Shown piece by piece: positions 13,231 through 14,119 of a stretch of DNA of 14,119 nucleotides. Below the pieces are notes generated by a model. The model worked only from the letters and a program-made list of their open reading frames with translations, searched no databases and had not been told where the DNA came from. Positions within the stretch are counted from its first letter, which is position 1. Every line of letters starts with the position of its first letter. The DNA comes from Spirochaetes bacterium RBG_16_67_19. Its GTDB lineage: Bacteria > Spirochaetota > Spirochaetia > SZUA-6 > DRHE01. The stretch covers positions 1 to 14,119 of the forward strand of contig MIBK01000028.1 in NCBI GenBank assembly GCA_001829505.1, in the 5' to 3' direction. Position numbers and translations under genes: made by a program.

Positions 13231-13249
13231 GCGCCCGGCCGACGGGCGC
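13231..13249 (-). terminator. GC-only hairpin downstream of the hydrolase gene
   Basis: GCGCCCG and CGGGCGC form a perfect 7-bp stem around a 5-nt loop, 21 bp after the stop of the minus-strand hydrolase gene. No U-run follows, so intrinsic termination is doubtful; it may only mark the transcript end. Confidence 0.25.
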
Positions 13250-13269
13250 CTCCCGGGGGGTCTTCCGCG

Positions 13270-14037
13270 CTACCCCTTCAGGGCGCCGGCCAGGAAGGCC
13301 ACCATCTGCCTCCAGGCCTGTTCGGCCGCGGCGCCGTTGCGGTAGGTATTGCTCTTCACGAAGGCGTGCCCCACGCCCGGGTAGAGGGTGATGGTGGAGC
13401 TGATGCCCCGGGACTTCAGCGCGTTTTCGAAAGCCCGCACCTGGGCCACCGGGATGCTCGAGTCCTGCTCCCCGTAGATGCCCAGCACCGGGCCGGAGCG
13501 GCCCATGCTGCCCAGGCCGGAGGCTTCCTGGATCGGGCCGCCCCCGTAGAAGATGACCGTGGCAGCCAGGTTGGCCTGCCGGGTGGACTGGAACATGGAC
13601 TGGGTCCCGCCGAAGCAGAAGCCCACCGTGGCCACCCGGGCCGGATCGGCCAGGGGGTGGGAGCGCAGGAACTCCAGGGCCGCGTCCAGGTCCGCGGCGA
13701 TCTGCTCGCGCGGTGTGCCGGTAACCTGCTTCATGGCCTGCTCCGGGGTGGTGGCCACGCTGCCGCGGAAACCGTCCGGGGCCAGCACCAGGTAGCCTTC
13801 CTTGGCCAGGGCGTCGGCCAGCAGGGTGATGTCGCGGTTCAGGCCCCACCACTCGTGGATCATCAGCACTGCAGGGTGGGCGCCGCTGCCCGGGGGCAGA
13901 GCCAGGTAGCCCTGCAGGGTGACCCCGCCGGGTCCGGGATAGGTGACGTAAGTCCTGCCCGGCTCCATGATGTCCTGGCCAAATACCGTGGTCGCGGCGA
14001 GAAGCGCAAAGAGAAGAATTGGTGATTTCAAGATCAT
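13270..14037 (-). CDS. Exported dienelactone-hydrolase-family protein
   Basis: The 255-residue alpha/beta hydrolase starts with a signal peptide (MILKSPILLFALLAATTVFG, cleavage near residue 20-22, before QD), so it is probably periplasmic. The dienelactone-hydrolase triad is complete: nucleophile C141 in GFCFGG (139-144), D192 in GEQDSS and H224 in GVGHAF. The associated Glu is E62 in IHEWWGLN (60-67). Family members hydrolyse dienelactones or other esters and lactones; the physiological substrate here is unknown. GGGAGGT directly abuts ATG 14037, which is too close for efficient initiation. The TTG two codons later (14031) is 7 nt from GGAGG and may be the real start, with no effect on the signal peptide. 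It lies beyond the pduL remnant, has high GC content and is transcribed towards the importer operon, so a role in the same pathway is not implied, though an extracytoplasmic ester-cleaving step cannot be excluded. Confidence 0.92.
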   Translation of the reverse strand: MILKSPILLFALLAATTVFGQDIMEPGRTYVTYPGPGGVTLQGYLALPPGSGAHPAVLMIHEWWGLNRDITLLADALAKEGYLVLAPDGFRGSVATTPEQAMKQVTGTPREQIAADLDAALEFLRSHPLADPARVATVGFCFGGTQSMFQSTRQANLAATVIFYGGGPIQEASGLGSMGRSGPVLGIYGEQDSSIPVAQVRAFENALKSRGISSTITLYPGVGHAFVKSNTYRNGAAAEQAWRQMVAFLAGALKG

Positions 14038-14044
14038 ACCTCCC
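14038..14044 (-). promoter_or_regulatory. Ribosome-binding site of the hydrolase gene with ambiguous start
   Basis: GGGAGGT (minus strand) touches ATG 14037 with zero spacing and is 7 nt from TTG 14031. The spacing favours TTG as initiator, while codon preference favours ATG. Confidence 0.5.
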
Positions 14045-14063
14045 GTGTAACGGGGAAGATGCT

Positions 14064-14092
14064 ATAATACGACTATCAAAGTCAAGATTGAA
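14064..14092 (-). promoter_or_regulatory. Weak candidate promoter of the hydrolase gene
   Basis: On the minus strand, TTCAAT (14092-14087) and TATTAT (14069-14064) are separated by 17 bp, placing a start about 20 nt before the gene. On the plus strand, the same AT-rich block contains TGCTATAAT (14060-14068), an extended -10 that could serve a gene beyond the right edge. Neither has strong support. Confidence 0.3.
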
Positions 14093-14119
14093 CGCACCGG
14101 AAGAATTTCAATCCAGCAG

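Noticed and set aside
12661..14025. Long plus-strand open frame (454 codons) across the permease end, the pduL remnant and the hydrolase
   Set aside because: It is a GC-rich shadow frame with no motifs; it crosses real genes on both strands.
14065..14074. TAATACGACT, identical to the first ten bases of the phage T7 promoter
   Set aside because: The match stops there; the initiating CACTATAG part is absent, so it is a chance match in an AT-rich promoter region.
1..14119. CRISPR arrays, tRNA or rRNA genes, insertion sequences
   Set aside because: No regularly spaced repeats, no tRNA-like or rRNA-like sequence, and no transposase motifs or terminal inverted repeats were seen.

Overview
The window looks like a chromosomal carbohydrate-utilisation island from a GC-rich, Gram-negative-type bacterium. 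It has classical Sec signal peptides on a non-lipoprotein binding protein and on a hydrolase, sigma-54 (-24/-12) promoters, and an NtrC-class activator. Desulfobacterota, Acidobacteriota or Aminicenantota-like lineages would fit, but the sequence alone does not fix the phylum.

Layout: (1) 1-789, the 3' part of a zinc-dependent medium-chain polyol/alcohol dehydrogenase. (2) 790-962, a regulatory gap with two 19-bp palindromic operators and a consensus sigma-54 promoter. (3) 963-5752, a tight five-gene plus-strand operon: transketolase N-terminal subunit, transketolase C-terminal subunit, AraA/FucI-type isomerase, RpiB-type isomerase, and Gfo/Idh/MocA oxidoreductase. (4) 8935-5758 on the minus strand, an NtrC-type response regulator followed, with overlap, by a cytoplasmic protein that fuses an ABC-transporter ATPase domain to PAS and histidine kinase domains. 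(5) 8936-9142, a second regulatory gap with the same operator pair and sigma-54 promoter geometry. (6) 9143-12815, a ribose-type (CUT2) ABC importer: periplasmic binding protein, double ATPase, permease. (7) 12816-13194, a frameshifted and internally deleted remnant of a pduL-like phosphotransacylase on the minus strand, marking the right edge of the island. (8) 14037-13270, an exported dienelactone-hydrolase-family protein, probably unrelated housekeeping or host DNA.

How it works together (inference): the importer brings in a sugar or sugar derivative, and the ABC-domain histidine kinase and NtrC-type regulator switch on both the importer and the enzyme operon. The regulator would act through paired palindromes of the form TGTATA-N5-TATACA. 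Both promoters carry a weak distal and a strong proximal site 31 bp apart, with the proximal site about 94-95 bp upstream of the -24 GG. The operon has no sugar kinase. An aldose-ketose isomerase, a split transketolase, an RpiB-type isomerase and a Gfo/Idh enzyme without a kinase resemble the gene set of the sulfo-transketolase route for sulfoquinovose, where a sulfonate stands in for phosphate. Other substrates (apiose, tetritols, an unusual pentose) remain open. The most novel element is the ABC ATPase-histidine kinase fusion, whose ABC signature is degenerate.
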